From positions 1 through 29,066 of the forward strand of contig JAYMTA010000426.1 in assembly GCA_036897625.1 (NCBI GenBank): 29,066 nucleotides of DNA. Direction: 5' to 3'. The DNA is from Pelargonium cotyledonis (lineage: Eukaryota > Streptophyta > Magnoliopsida > Geraniales > Geraniaceae). The notes under the pieces are model-generated. The model was given only the letters and a program-made list of their open reading frames with translations, did no database searches and was not told where the DNA came from. Shown here one piece after another: positions 1 through 9,930 of the stretch. Numbering within the stretch: the stretch's first letter is position 1; the number at the start of each line of letters is the position of its first letter. A program made the translations under genes and the position numbers.

Positions 1-330
1 AATTGACTTAGATTATTGGATTTTCATTGATATGTGGTTGGTTTGAACTTGCTTTCATGTTTGATTTGGGTCTTGCTTCATTTTCTTGTAGTTGGTTGAA
101 GAATTTCTATGGAAGAAATATTATTCGGTTGCATATGTTTCAATTTGAGGTATCTTTTGGTTGAGTGTACTATTTTGAGTTGAGTTGCTGGAATCAGTTT
201 CTTAGCTATTGTATCTTTTTGGGAGGGAGATACATGAAAGTGATGGAATGTTTGCTAAGCATTGGAAAGTGAAAGGGGAAATTTAGTTTCAGTGATTAAA
301 TAGTGTTTTATTTAACTTCCACTTTCCTGA

Positions 331-450
331 AAAAGTTATAGTAATGGTTATTGGGTTGTGTTATGAAAGATGTAAGTATGATTAATTTGGAAAAGTTATA
401 GTAATGGTTATTGGGTTGTGTTATGAAAGATGTAAGTATGATTAATTTGG
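331..450. repeat. Perfect 2 x 60 bp tandem duplication
   Basis: Positions 331-390 and 391-450 are identical over 60 bases, starting AAAAGTTATAGTAATGG and ending ATTAATTTGG. The absence of any mismatch means a very recent duplication or an assembly or text-handling artefact. The period equals a common sequence-file line width. Confidence 0.95.
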
Positions 451-674
451 TTAACTATGGAATGCGTTGGGGTAATCATGTCAAACAAAAATGTTCAATT
501 TTTTTTTGGCCATGGGAAAGTAGATTATAGGACCTTCCAATGGGAAAGGAAAAAATGGTAATGTATGGGACAAAGCGGTGTCCACAATATCCAAGTTCCC
601 CACTCTCTTTGAACCCTTGTACTAAATATGGGTAAGTTTGTGGTCCCTTGATACATGTCCCCCATCCAAGTTGC

Positions 675-732
675 ACTTAAATGAATAGATAATAGGGAAA
701 ATGACTTAAATGAATAGATAATAGGGAAAATG
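675..732. repeat. Perfect 2 x 29 bp tandem duplication
   Basis: The unit begins ACTTAAATGAATAGATAATA and ends GGGAAAATG. It occurs at 675-703 and, without a mismatch, at 704-732. It is a second recent short tandem duplication only 225 bases from the 60-bp one. Confidence 0.95.
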
Positions 733-1202
733 ATATAAAATTCTCTGTTTTTGGATTTTGGAATGCATAAAACCCTCGTGGAGTTCCAGAAATTGTGGGT
801 TTTGTTGCATTGGATATAAAGAGAAAGGGCAAATAATTAATGCTTAGACGAATATTGGTTGCATAAATCACTTATTTGGAACCTTATAACTGTTTCTAGT
901 CTGTTCCCTATTGTTTTTCTCTTTGAAACTCGGGGAATATTGGTCCTAATTGGACATATCATCTCTCGTTACTGTACTTGTTTGAAAGCAAGCAGGTCCA
1001 TGATGATCAATTCGGTGTCTGGTAGGGTGCATGCTGTTTTTGCTTTATCAGTTCTGTGATGCTATTCAGAGAAGTTTTATCAAGAAGTGTTGTTGATACA
1101 TGTTTGATAACAAGCAGGTCCATTGAAGTGGATCTTCTAACATCTTGGGTATCATTTCAAAAGACTGAATTCGGATTTGATGAAGTTAATTTTTCTAAAT
1201 AA

Positions 1203-1319
1203 GGACAGAGATCCTTCTCTTGGAATCAAGCTTTCGACCCCAAAAGCTGTGTTTTCTACTTGGCTGTTGAAAGTTCGAAAAGGTGTCAGAAGTTGATAAA
1301 AGCAGTCATTAAGCCAGAG
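1203..1319 (+). other. Exon-like open segment, unassigned
   Basis: This segment stays open for 39 codons after an in-frame TAA at 1200-1202. It includes the stretch FDPKSCVFYLAVESSKR and ends at a good donor (CCAGAG followed by GTATGC at 1320). I do not recognise the protein. Two more exon-like pieces follow on the same strand at 2479-2601 and 3095-3170, so the three could be remnants of one old gene. The frame could also be open by chance. Nothing here supports a function. Confidence 0.25.
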
Positions 1320-1501
1320 GTATGCACATTTGTTTTCGCATATCTTATGGTCCACACTCGCACTCACAAACATACACATTTTCTGCAATATCTGTTTGGA
1401 GTGATTTTATTTTTCTGATTTCAATATTTTGGCCTTTGATGTATCTTGCTGTAAGGATGATCATATGACTTAGATGAAATTATTTGTATGGGCTTACCAT
1501 G

Positions 1502-1706
1502 CAGTTTAATATTTTACAAATCTGTCAATTAAATGTTGCTTTGTTTGATTTCTTCTCTTCACTCATAAGACAATGTAGGGAGGATGATGAGTAATGGCTG
1601 TTAGGCGCAAGGTTTTCTATTTATAGTTTACAATTCCGTCAATGGAATGTGCTTTGTTTAATTTCTTCTCTTCATTCAGAATACAATGTAAGGAGGAATG
1701 TTGATA
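1502..1706. repeat. Diverged direct repeat, period about 118 bp
   Basis: The block at about 1502-1590 recurs diverged at about 1621-1706. Shared landmarks, in order, are a TTTACAA word, a GTCAAT word, CTTTGTTTRATTTCTTCTCTTC and ACAATGTARGGAGGA. The divergence shows this duplication is older than those at 331 and 675. No coding potential is evident. Confidence 0.75.
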
Positions 1707-2478
1707 TGTCGAAATAATAGTTTACAAAAAATATTTATTTACTGTTGGCTCTCTGTTGTACTGTTTTATCTCTTTTTGGAAAATTATCTTTTGTAATATA
1801 GACAGATTGCAGGTGTTGACTAGTGACTAGAATTAGTAGAATATATGGACATATTTTAAGTTATGGAACTCTAAAGGATTGACTGCTATAAGATTTTACA
1901 TTGCTATTCTGGGGTTCAATTATGATTTGACGGTTCATCATTGAAATTGTTTTGAGTATATTTTATGTCAAAATACAAGGGGTCTGAGTGAGATAATGTA
2001 GTCATTGTCTTGCATTGGTGGGTACTATGGTATAAAGTGAATAGGCAGTTTAAGGCCCCCAGCATCTTAGAAGTCCTGAGCGCATGATGGGGATTACAAA
2101 CACACCCGTCTTTCCCACAAAAGTGGATGGTATTTTGTAAAGGATTATGTTACCCTGAGTGGAAGTGAAAATCTGTTGATCTTGTAGGATTTAAGAAAAG
2201 TGGATAAAGCCAAGTTTTTATCAATTTAAGCACTTTCTGGATGCAATCTGAACCCTACAGTATTTTTCCTTTAATCATTTACTCAATGTTGTGTCGTCAT
2301 TCTTTATTTTTCCTAGGTTTTCTTTGTATTTGACATCCCATGTGACATAGTTCAGGGGGATGACCTTATACAAGCAAACCTATGCTTGACTTTTAACTAT
2401 TCTTTGCATAGGTTTGTCTTTTGATGAGAAGTTCTTCCTTCCCTGCATCAATAAACAGTCTTTCAAATTGCACAAGAG

Positions 2479-2601
2479 GAGAAGTTGGAGCCATTAAACA
2501 AGCTTTTAAATCGGCTCAAGGCAAGAAAGAGGAAAGAACTAAAAGAAAGAGAGAAATCAAAAGTGGCTGACATTGTCATCCGGTTTATCACTGTTCTTTA
2601 A
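2479..2601 (+). other. Lysine/glutamate-rich exon-like segment, unassigned
   Basis: After an AG at 2477-2478 the frame is open for 40 codons and is strongly charged, with KLEPLNKLLNRLKARKRKEL followed by KEREKSKVADIVIR. That looks like a helical or coiled-coil segment. The frame ends in TAA at 2599-2601 and no strong donor precedes the stop. It may belong with the segments at 1203-1319 and 3095-3170. Charged low-complexity peptides are poor evidence for homology, so I assign no family. Confidence 0.3.
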
Positions 2602-3094
2602 TATTTCTTAATGAAGTTTTAGAATGTGATTGCGCTTTTTACTCATCCCTTTTAAGTCTCATAAAATTTTCAATGTGTCAGAGTCAATATATGGAACTCG
2701 AGAGTACTTCCTATATTGTTATTGTTACTAATTTATTTGAACTAAACAAATTAGTTTTTTTCTTCGAGTAGAGCACATGTTTAGTCTCTTCATATGTTAG
2801 AATTTGCAACTATGAAACATGATAAAGTAACCAGAAAAGGCTTATTTTAAATTCCATTTTCCAAGAAATTCTCAGTGATTAGTCAAATAAAATAGTTTTT
2901 CATGAATCAAATTAAATTTAAAACTGCATTAAATAGTTTTCAAGGCATCAGTAGTTTCTCCTTTAGAAGTTCATTTTTTAGTAATATGATTTCCGCCTCT
3001 GCTCCTTTGGCAAATGATAGTTTTCATGTGTTTATGTATGTTTGAACATTTATGTTACTGATATTTGAGTCACGACACTTTCTATATTTTTCAG

Positions 3095-3170
3095 AATGTC
3101 GAGGCTGAGGAACATACAGATGGCCGATAGGTTGATGATCTCTTGTCATTTATTAATGGAGGGCATGAAG
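3095..3170 (+). other. Exon-like segment with an internal stop, unassigned
   Basis: The segment is bounded by a strong acceptor (TTTTTCAG at 3094) and a donor (GAAG then GTATAT at 3171). The frame reads NVEAEEHTDGR, then TAG, then VDDLLSFINGGHE. Protein-like composition on both sides of one stop suggests a decayed exon. The family is not recognised. In another phase the segment is fully open, so the stop argument depends on the chosen frame. Confidence 0.3.
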
Positions 3171-3345
3171 GTATATATTAGAGTGGTACTGTGCCTGCTT
3201 CATGCTTCTTCTGTTTTTAATTAGTACTTAAATGAAATACGTTACAAACGTCTCAAGTAGGAAAGTAGATCTAAACAGCATATAATCTCTTCAAATTTAG
3301 GGATGGTCATTTTATTTACCTTGTTCTCTTCTGATCATCTTGCTG

Positions 3346-3933
3346 GTGGGTACTGTTGGATATATCTATATCCACTGGATTTTTTTTGGTGTATATGATA
3401 CGACTTCGAGGTAAGGAAGATTCTTGGAGTGAAGAAGATAATAAATAACACATTGAGGAATAAACTGCCTTGCATAAATATGTACATTCTGAAATGTAGA
3501 TCGTATATGGGAGTGCTATGTGTTTCCTAGAAGGAAAAGAAAACCCCAATTCTAGAATATTCTTCCAAAATAAAGTACAAGTGGAATAGAAGTGAAATAC
3601 GGATTAAGTTGAGAGAATTGACTCGGTGGTAGTGGAAACCCAAAATTAAATAGGGAGACAATTTTTTCAGTTGTAGATGTTCTCAAATGTTTATTACATT
3701 AATGGTGTTACCATTAGAAACTGTATAAATTAAACCGAACAAAATATTAACCAGAAATTCATCATGTCTTCTAACTGTTTCAATAACTTTCAAATGAATT
3801 TTTATCATTTACTTAGTGCTGTGTCATCGTTCTTTATTAGTCTTATTCGTGTTATACATCTGTGCATTTGTTTAACTGCTACTTAATGTACATTGCTATA
3901 CTTGAAGGAACCCAGCTAGCATCTCAGTCAGCT
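3346..3933 (+). pseudogene. HMG-CoA reductase GTVGGGTQLASQSA region, split by about 546 bp
   Basis: Positions 3907-3933 encode GTQLASQSA exactly, a signature of plant HMG-CoA reductase just after the second NADPH-binding motif. Positions 3346-3360 encode VGTVG, the residues expected immediately before it, with one glycine codon missing at the break. About 546 bases lie between them and the junctions lack GT-AG ends, so this looks like an insertion rather than an intron. In a normal gene this region is downstream of the piece at 3944-4548; here it is upstream. The 27-base match is convincing. The 15-base match alone would not be, because a similar word (GGTGGGTACTATGG) occurs near 2018. Confidence 0.5.
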
Positions 3934-3943
3934 TACTACATAG

Positions 3944-4548
3944 GATCCTTGCAATTTCGATACCTTGGCGGCTGTTGTTATTGACAGGTCGGTTGATATC
4001 TGTGTTGATTTGGCTTTTTATGAGCATGTATTTATACAACTGATTGGATATGACTTTAATTTGTCGTTGTGGTTGTTTATGTTAATTGATTAGCCTGCCT
4101 ACATCACCATATTGTTTTAGGTTGTGTTTCTTTTCAAGGGTTTTCAAAGATTTTTTTCTGCTTGCTTACTTTGTTTCTCTAAATTCCAACATTTTACACA
4201 AATGGAGAGAAGTAGAAGAATTCCATATTAGGAATCCATTACTAAATGCCTATTTGTTTTGGAGAATTTCTCTTGTTATACAGGCATGAGTTTATTAGTG
4301 TGGCATCATTTTGAAAACCATTGCAAAATGATATAGATTCTTCAAAGTGGTAATTGATTAATGTTTTTTGGGTACCAGGTCGAGTAGATTTGGAAGGCTC
4401 CAAGGTATTCAATGTGCCATTACTGGGAAGAATCTGTATATGAGATTTATTGATTCAATGGGCATGAACATGATGTCCAAAGGAGTTCAGAATGTTCTGG
4501 ATTTCCTTCAAAGTGATTTTCTCAACATGGATGTTATTGGCATCTCAG
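3944..4548 (+). pseudogene. HMGR: HMG-CoA reductase fragment (end of exon 1, intron, exon 2)
   Basis: The enzyme makes mevalonate from HMG-CoA with NADPH in the ER membrane and is rate-controlling for cytosolic isoprenoids. Positions 3944-3987 encode DPCNFDTLAAVVID plus a split Arg codon. A GT-AG intron (3988-4378) follows. Positions 4379-4548 continue with [39 protein letters not shown] and [15 protein letters not shown] residues, ending at a GTACAT donor. These match the plant catalytic domain and its intron positions. Only about 70 of roughly 590 residues are present: the membrane N-terminus and later catalytic exons are absent. About five residues are lost where the family reads TCSTGDAMGMNM, which damages the first NADPH-binding motif. 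About 170 bases downstream the LINE begins. This is a non-functional fragment. Confidence 0.85.
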
Positions 4549-4715
4549 GTACATTCTTTGCTCGTGCCTACCCAAGTAGCTTATAGTGTCAGATCTGGAG
4601 TTAGTGTATTGGTTTTTAGTGTTGAAATTATTATTCTGCTTCTTTTGTTGCGACTTATTTCAAGTGGTATTTATCTAATTTTCTTATTTCAATAATCAGT
4701 CTATCATGGTCATTT

Positions 4716-5245
4716 TTAAGTGCTTCCTTTATGACCAGCATACCCAACCAACCAAGCCCCGTCAGAGTTTCGGATAACCCCTCCAAAAGACGCAGTCCCC
4801 AAACTCCCTCGAACATCGCCATCACAATTCAACTTCATCCAACCAAGAGCATGCTTAAACCACGAAATTATACATTATGCCTGGGCATGGGAACACAATT
4901 CTCTTCAATTGACCTCTGAAACAAACTGACCTCGGACCAGATGCAGAGGACTGGGTTAGCATGAACCCAATAGTCTGATTGGAGAAGCAACCCATATCTC
5001 CACTTCCAAATATGCCAGGTTGCAGCCCCAAAGAAAAGACCCCAAGGCACGTCTCTGACCGTGGTACGGGCTTGGGACATGTTCAGGTCCACTAACTCGG
5101 TGATAGAAGTCGAGAAAAAATCCACCACAAAATTACTGGGGAGAATAGCATTCCAGACAGGGCGAGCCCACACACAATCACGAAGGATATGAATATCATC
5201 CTCCATGGGAGCATTACAAATACCACAAGCAGGAGATTGAGCCAT
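4716..5245 (-). pseudogene. LINE ORF2 C-terminus: zf-RVT and truncated RNase H
   Basis: Starting at 5245 the frame reads CGICNAPMEDDIHILRDC, the zinc-binding CxxC...HxxxxC pattern of zf-RVT, then WGLFFGAATWHIWKWR. It stops at 4868-4870. In a shifted frame from 4841 down it continues as WMKLNCDGD, GGVIRNSDGAWLVGYAGH, the start of the RVT_3 RNase H-like domain with the first catalytic Asp in CDGD. A TAA at 4716-4718 ends it after about 40 of the usual 120 or so residues. The remaining RNase H motifs are not found next to it. Confidence 0.85.
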
Positions 5246-5248
5246 GTG

Positions 5249-5719
5249 TCAAGAAAACTGAAGCTTACCCGAGAGAAGCCTGCCCCTCCTAGCCAGCCAG
5301 AGAAGATGAGCCCATTTGCTAGCTCCAGGGTTAGCCCAAATCTGCCTACAACGACCATCTATAGTCCCAATCGACTCAAGGATGAGATTATACGTTGACT
5401 TCACAGTATAGATGCCCTTTTTATCCCGAACCCAGAGAATCCAATCCCGACACACTCTAACCAAGAGAATAGGATAGCCGGTCACTCGGTTTGCCAACTC
5501 CTTCGGGAGAATGCTCTGAATGAGATTCACATCCCAGCCCCCACTTGCTAGAAACATATCATGCACAAACATACCAATTGGATAGTCCTCATATATATGC
5601 TCAACTATAGTTCGACCATCTAACCAAGGGTCGTGGAAAAAATCGACGGACTTGCCATCTCCTATCTTCCAACTGAGCCCCTTCTCAATAAGGCCACCGC
5701 CCCTGGTTATGCTTCTCAA
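5249..5719 (-). pseudogene. LINE ORF2 segment between reverse transcriptase and zf-RVT
   Basis: The frame carries the linker typical of plant LINE ORF2 proteins. WKIGDGKSVDFFHDPWL matches the usual W.IG.G..v.fw.D.Wl pattern, and WILWVRDKKGIYTVKSTYN is the lead-in to zf-RVT. It is separated from the upstream reverse transcriptase frame by a frameshift near 5716 and from the zf-RVT frame by a break near 5246. Its role in the protein is structural and not well defined. Confidence 0.85.
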
Positions 5720-7154
5720 ATGCGCGAAGCCCCTGGAGCCCCTGCCGCTGCTACATCCGCTCCAAACCGACCATATTTACCACGGATAACACGAACCCAG
5801 AGCAGGGAGGGATCCATTATAGCACTCCAAGTGGCTTTTCCAATCATGGCCAGGTTCGAGGAGCGTGTATCTCTAATTCCCAGCCCTCCTTTAGCCTTTG
5901 GGAGGCACACCGCATCCCAATGAACAAGATGGACTTTCCGACGCCCAATCGAACCACCCCACAGAAATGTCTTATTGAGGCTCTCAAGCTTATCACAAAC
6001 CGCCCTAGGAAGCCACTCTGTTTGCATAGCATAGCTTGCTACCGAAGATGTTACAGCCTTGATGAGAGTCGCACGACCAGCTAGGGTAAGATGTTTAACT
6101 TTCCACCCCGACAGCTTTATGCCTACCTTCTCCACCAAATAATTAAAATCACCCGCTTTGATCCTCTTGTAGTGGAGGGGCATGCCCAAATACTTACTTA
6201 AGTCGTTCGTACCCGTAATGCCCAAAGTGGCAGATATGCGCTTCTTCAAACAAAAATTGACGGACGAAGAAAATAAAACACGAGATTTAGCTCGGCTAAC
6301 CCTTTCTCCCGACATGTCACAAAACTCCGCAAGAACATTATTAACCACTATAGCCTGAGCATAAGAAGCCTCTGCGAAAAGAAGTAAATCATCGGCAAAA
6401 AATAGATGTGAGACTCCCACACCATTTCTCAATACTGAGACCGGAACCCATGAAACCGTCTGGACCTGTCTACGAATTAGTTGTCCCAAGCACTCCATAC
6501 AAAGAATAAAAAGATATGGAGAGAGAGGGTCCCCTTGACGCAATCTTCTACTCGGCCTAAAGTCCCCGTTGTCGACCCATTCCAAACCACATCATCGAAA
6601 CCTCACCAACCATATACATAATCAAAAGGATCCATGAAGGAGGGAGACGAAAATAACCCAAAGTCTCACGCAAAAAAGTCTCATGAAATTCAATCATAAG
6701 CCTTTTCCATATCAACTTTGACTACCATGTAACCTGTCCCCGTCTTCTTCATCCTCAGGCGATGCATTAACTCTTGAGCCACTATAATGTTGTCCCTCGC
6801 TGATCTATCAGGAACAAAACTGCTCTGGTTCTCTTCAACAAGATCATTAAGGAAAGGTCTTAGACGGTTCACCAGCACCTTCGTAATGACCTTTAGAGGA
6901 ACTCCACACAAACTGATAGGCCGAAATTGACTGAGGGAAACAGGACTTTCGACATTCGGAATAAGCATGATAAACGTTTTATTCAGCTCTGTAGGAAATT
7001 CACCTAACTCAAAACTAGTTTTGACTAGCCGGTAAAGAGTAGCTTTTGAGACAGACCAAAAGCGTTGGTAGAACCCCGCTTGGAAGCCGTTAGGTCCGGG
7101 CGCCTTCCACGGTTTCATGCTAAAGAAAGCATTTTTTACCTCTTCCTCTATCAC
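5716..7154 (-). pseudogene. LINE ORF2 reverse transcriptase domain
   Basis: The domain copies element RNA into DNA at the nicked target. From 7154 down the frame shows KPWKAPGPNGFQAGFYQ, FRPISLCGV and VVKVDMEKAYD, where the Asp of DMEKAYD is the first catalytic aspartate. A stop follows directly at 6690-6692. About 100 bases later a second frame resumes with RQGDPLSPYLFILCMECLG and then FADDLLLF, which holds the two remaining catalytic aspartates (FADD, the usual plant variant of YADD). GWKVKHLTLAGRATLIKAV and WGGSIGRRKVHLVHWD follow, both standard. All catalytic motifs survive but the frame is split, so no intact polymerase can be made. Confidence 0.93.
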
Positions 7155-7830
7155 CTCTGTTCAAGATCTGCCAAGTCTTCTTCCATAAGAAACCTACCAG
7201 TCCTAGGACCATCCAAACCAGCAGCTACATCGCCCTCTTTGTTGTACACAGCTCGAAAATAAGCTGGGACCATATGAGCTAACTCGTCCGCATCCTCCAC
7301 CCATTCGCCGTCCTTGTTCTTAAGCATAGTAATCCTATTCTTCCTGTGACGGTTCAGGACACTTAGGTGAAAGAATTTAGTGTTGCGTTCCCCAAAAACG
7401 AGATTATCCTTGCGGGACTTTTGGAGGCACAAACTTTCTTCTTGATCCAGAGTCAGGTTATACTCACGAGTGAGAGAAGCTCCCAGCCTAAACAAACTCT
7501 CCGTCTGCTGACATTGAAGCTCCCTCTGCACCCCCTCAAGCCGGCGTACAACCCCCTCTTCCTGGCAAACACATTTCCAAAAGTATGCCTGTTCCAGAAC
7601 TGCAACTTATCTCTGAGATCTTGAAACAAGGGCAGCGATAACACATCTTGGTGAGGACCCCAAGCACTATCCACAACCCATCCCAAATCCTCACGAGTCA
7701 TCCACATAGCCTCAAAACAAAAAGGACGGGAACCCACATTCCTTCCCACACACGGACTACATCGGAGAAGTACCGGACAATGGTCCGAATGAAGCCGTGG
7801 CAGGTGCGAAACCCTCACCTCCGGGAACAT
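7151..7830 (-). pseudogene. LINE ORF2: end of endonuclease and linker to reverse transcriptase
   Basis: Two overlapping frames cover this stretch. From 7830 down, HLPRLHSDHCPVLLRC contains the SDHCP motif that ends the endonuclease catalytic set, and WNRHTFGNVFARKR is the usual following helix. From 7531 down, DNLVFGERNTKFFHLSVL and RRKNRI-like residues match the conserved NTKFFH linker before the reverse transcriptase. The frames overlap by about 80 bases, so at least one indel separates them. Confidence 0.85.
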
Positions 7831-8453
7831 AAATCTTCATCTATCATTACATAAGACTCGATCAAGTCTGCATAAGATGCGACGGGACCCCTCTTGCATA
7901 TTTGACCATGTGAAGCGCTGTCCCGAGAACCCCATATCGATGAGCCCACATTCATCAATCCAATGCTTGAAAAGGTTACACCTAACCCTGTTTGACACTC
8001 TGCCACCCTACTTTTCCGAATCACCTAAAACATCATTGAAATCACCCGCCACCTGCCAAGGGAAGTTCACCAGCCCCGCAAAACTGGCTAAAGCCTCCCA
8101 TAAGATCCGACGAACCTCCCAATGGGGGATAGCATATACACAAGACACCAACCAAGGTTGAGATCCCACATTAGAAACCACCAGATGGACCACTTGATTG
8201 GCATGAACAACAACTTCCACCGTTCCTATAGCAGCTGACCATAGACACCAGATACCCCCAGCCCTACCAGCAGCTTCGACTCGGAATGAAAAATCAAAAC
8301 CAACTGAGCTACAACCCGACCAGCTCTCTCACCACTAATACGGGTCTCCAACAGAAAAAGCATATCAATCTTATGCATCCTGATCAAATCTTTCATCACA
8401 CTAATTTTAGATTTGAAGCCCATGCCTCTACAATTTCATAACAAAACAATCAT
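7815..8453 (-). pseudogene. LINE ORF2 endonuclease domain (N-terminal part)
   Basis: ORF2 appears to start at ATG 8451-8453 and reads MIVLL, then TGA, then NCRGMGFKSK. The TGA sits where the family has Trp. Downstream, IDMLFLLETRISG contains the catalytic Glu of the endonuclease. A frameshift near 8226 leads to HWEVRRILWEAL and then AGDFNDVLGDSEK with the catalytic GDFN. Another break near 8010 shifts frame before the SDHCP segment. This endonuclease class nicks target DNA to prime reverse transcription. With a stop at codon 6 and further shifts it is inactive. Confidence 0.88.
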
Positions 8454-9930
8454 TGGGAACAAACAGTAGGGTTCTTGGAGGATTTAGGATCCTCCCGCCT
8501 TTCCACCTGATTAACCACTAATCGGTTAGTAACATTAGCTAAGGGCAATAAACCAGATACTTGTTGGTGTGGCGCGCTCAGCTGCTTCCCAATGGCCTGG
8601 ACCGACCCCTTCAGATCACCCACGCCGGTCGACGGAGCCACTGAATCTTGCCGTTTCAAAATAGTCACATCACCATTAGCAAATTGCCGTGAAGCCTGCT
8701 GCCGCGCTCGACCCCCTCTTCTGCCTCTCTGGCCCCCTTGAAATCCTATGTTCCGTCGATCCTCAAGCTTCTCCGACAAAACGTTCATAGGTGCACCCGT
8801 GTTTGGAGACTGAATCACCAAAGCACCGCCACTAGATGATTTTTTTTTGTTGACAGTGGCAAGCTTATGGGCCTTCTATGGGAAAGAAGTAGCATTAGAC
8901 GGCCCAACAGTTAAACCCGCCCCAGATACAAAAAGCCCACTACCTACAGCTTCCTGGGACACCACATTGCCTCCTTCAATCAACCCACACATGCCAGCAC
9001 CTGCAGCTGCAACCCCATTATGTGCCACTTTATTCACCTGACTTGGCTCGCCTCGGTCAACCTCCATGTCGGCCCCAGCGGAGAACATAGACCCTAAAGC
9101 AGCTGGGTCCAAACGAGACTTGTCAACTCCGCCATGACCAGTACCCTTCTTGCGACGCTCAGCTCTACATGGAACAACCATCCACGTCCCAAATTCATTT
9201 GCTCTACTTCCCCCCGATGTGCTCCCCTCCGTGGCTGCTGCTATGGGAACCATAGTTTGAGGAGGGACACTCGCCGGCTGCTGGATTACGGACTCAGGAT
9301 TGAAAACCACTGGAGCATTAGATCTCCCTTCTTCGTAATTAACCTGACCTAGCTCACTAGCCTTGCTAAACATGCATTGCCTATCTTTGTGTCCAGCGCG
9401 ACCACACGCAAAACAGAACAAATGTAGACCTTCATAAGCAACATGCTGATAACTTCCGTTCCACCACATCATAGGAATGAGAGGCTTACTAAGATTGAAC
9501 TCTACGCACACCCTCGCGTACATACCTCTACTTGCCATCTTAGTGCACATATCAACTTTCACAAGCTTGCTTATGGCCTCCGCCACCTCCATCAACACAT
9601 TCTCGTCGAAAAATGTATCGGCAGACCCGGAAATCAGACCCACACCAAAGTGCTCAAAATAGTATCCTCTTCCGCATCAAACTCCGGAGTCCACGGTCTA
9701 ACCGTAAGATAATATCCAAATATCATCCACGGACTCTTCCCCATCACATGCTTATAGTCCTGGAATTGTTGGAAGCGAACGACATAGTAACCATTCACCA
9801 TGGGTATGAGATCGCACTCCCCATGAGGCTTCCAAAGCTTGGTGATGCGATCCATCATGGTCCTACACCCCAACGTACGACCAACACGACAAGAAAACTG
9901 CTTATCAGCGACGGATTCAGCTACGGACAA
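8450..9930 (-). pseudogene. LINE ORF1: DUF4283 and CCHC zinc knuckle protein
   Basis: ORF1 encodes the RNA-binding protein of the element. Three frames cover it. From about 9930 to 9634: VGRTLGCRTMMDRITKLW, GYYVVRFQQF and PWMIFGYYLTVRPW, typical of DUF4283. From 9643 to 8876: VKVDMCTKMASRGMYARVCV and the knuckle CFACGRAGHKDRQC (Cx2Cx4Hx4C), then a low-complexity tail. From 8821 to 8450: an RG-rich basic stretch (GGQRGRRGGRARQQ) and the end. Breaks lie near 9640 and 8875. The first dozen residues of the 9930 frame derive from the neighbouring repeat cluster, not from the family. The stop TGA (8452-8450) overlaps the ORF2 start as ATGA. Confidence 0.9.

Larger units (their letters stand above)
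1..1202. other. AT-rich intergenic DNA without a supported gene
   Basis: No reading frame here resembles a known family and I see no convincing exon chain. The stretch holds two exact tandem duplications (331-450 and 675-732) and a diverged direct repeat of about 32 bp at 974-1005 and 1097-1129 that shares the word AAGCAAGCAGGTCCA or a close variant. It could be intron or flanking sequence of a gene lying left of the window. Confidence 0.6.
4716..9905 (-). mobile_element. Degenerate L1-type plant LINE (non-LTR retrotransposon)
   Basis: Read on the minus strand, the element carries in order: ORF1 with DUF4283 and a CCHC zinc knuckle, then ORF2 with apurinic-type endonuclease, reverse transcriptase, zf-RVT and the first part of an RNase H domain. 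This is the layout of plant L1-type LINEs. Both ORFs are broken by several frameshifts and stops. The element is more GC-rich than its surroundings. Its 3' end is missing: homology stops inside RNase H at about 4716 with no poly-A tail (poly-T on this strand). At the other end the ORF1 frame runs straight into a CAGCGACGGA repeat cluster at 9906. No target-site duplication was found. It is not autonomous. Confidence 0.95.

Noticed and set aside
5633-5923. Plus-strand open frames across 4.7-9.6 kb
   Set aside because: All are antisense shadows of the LINE coding frames.
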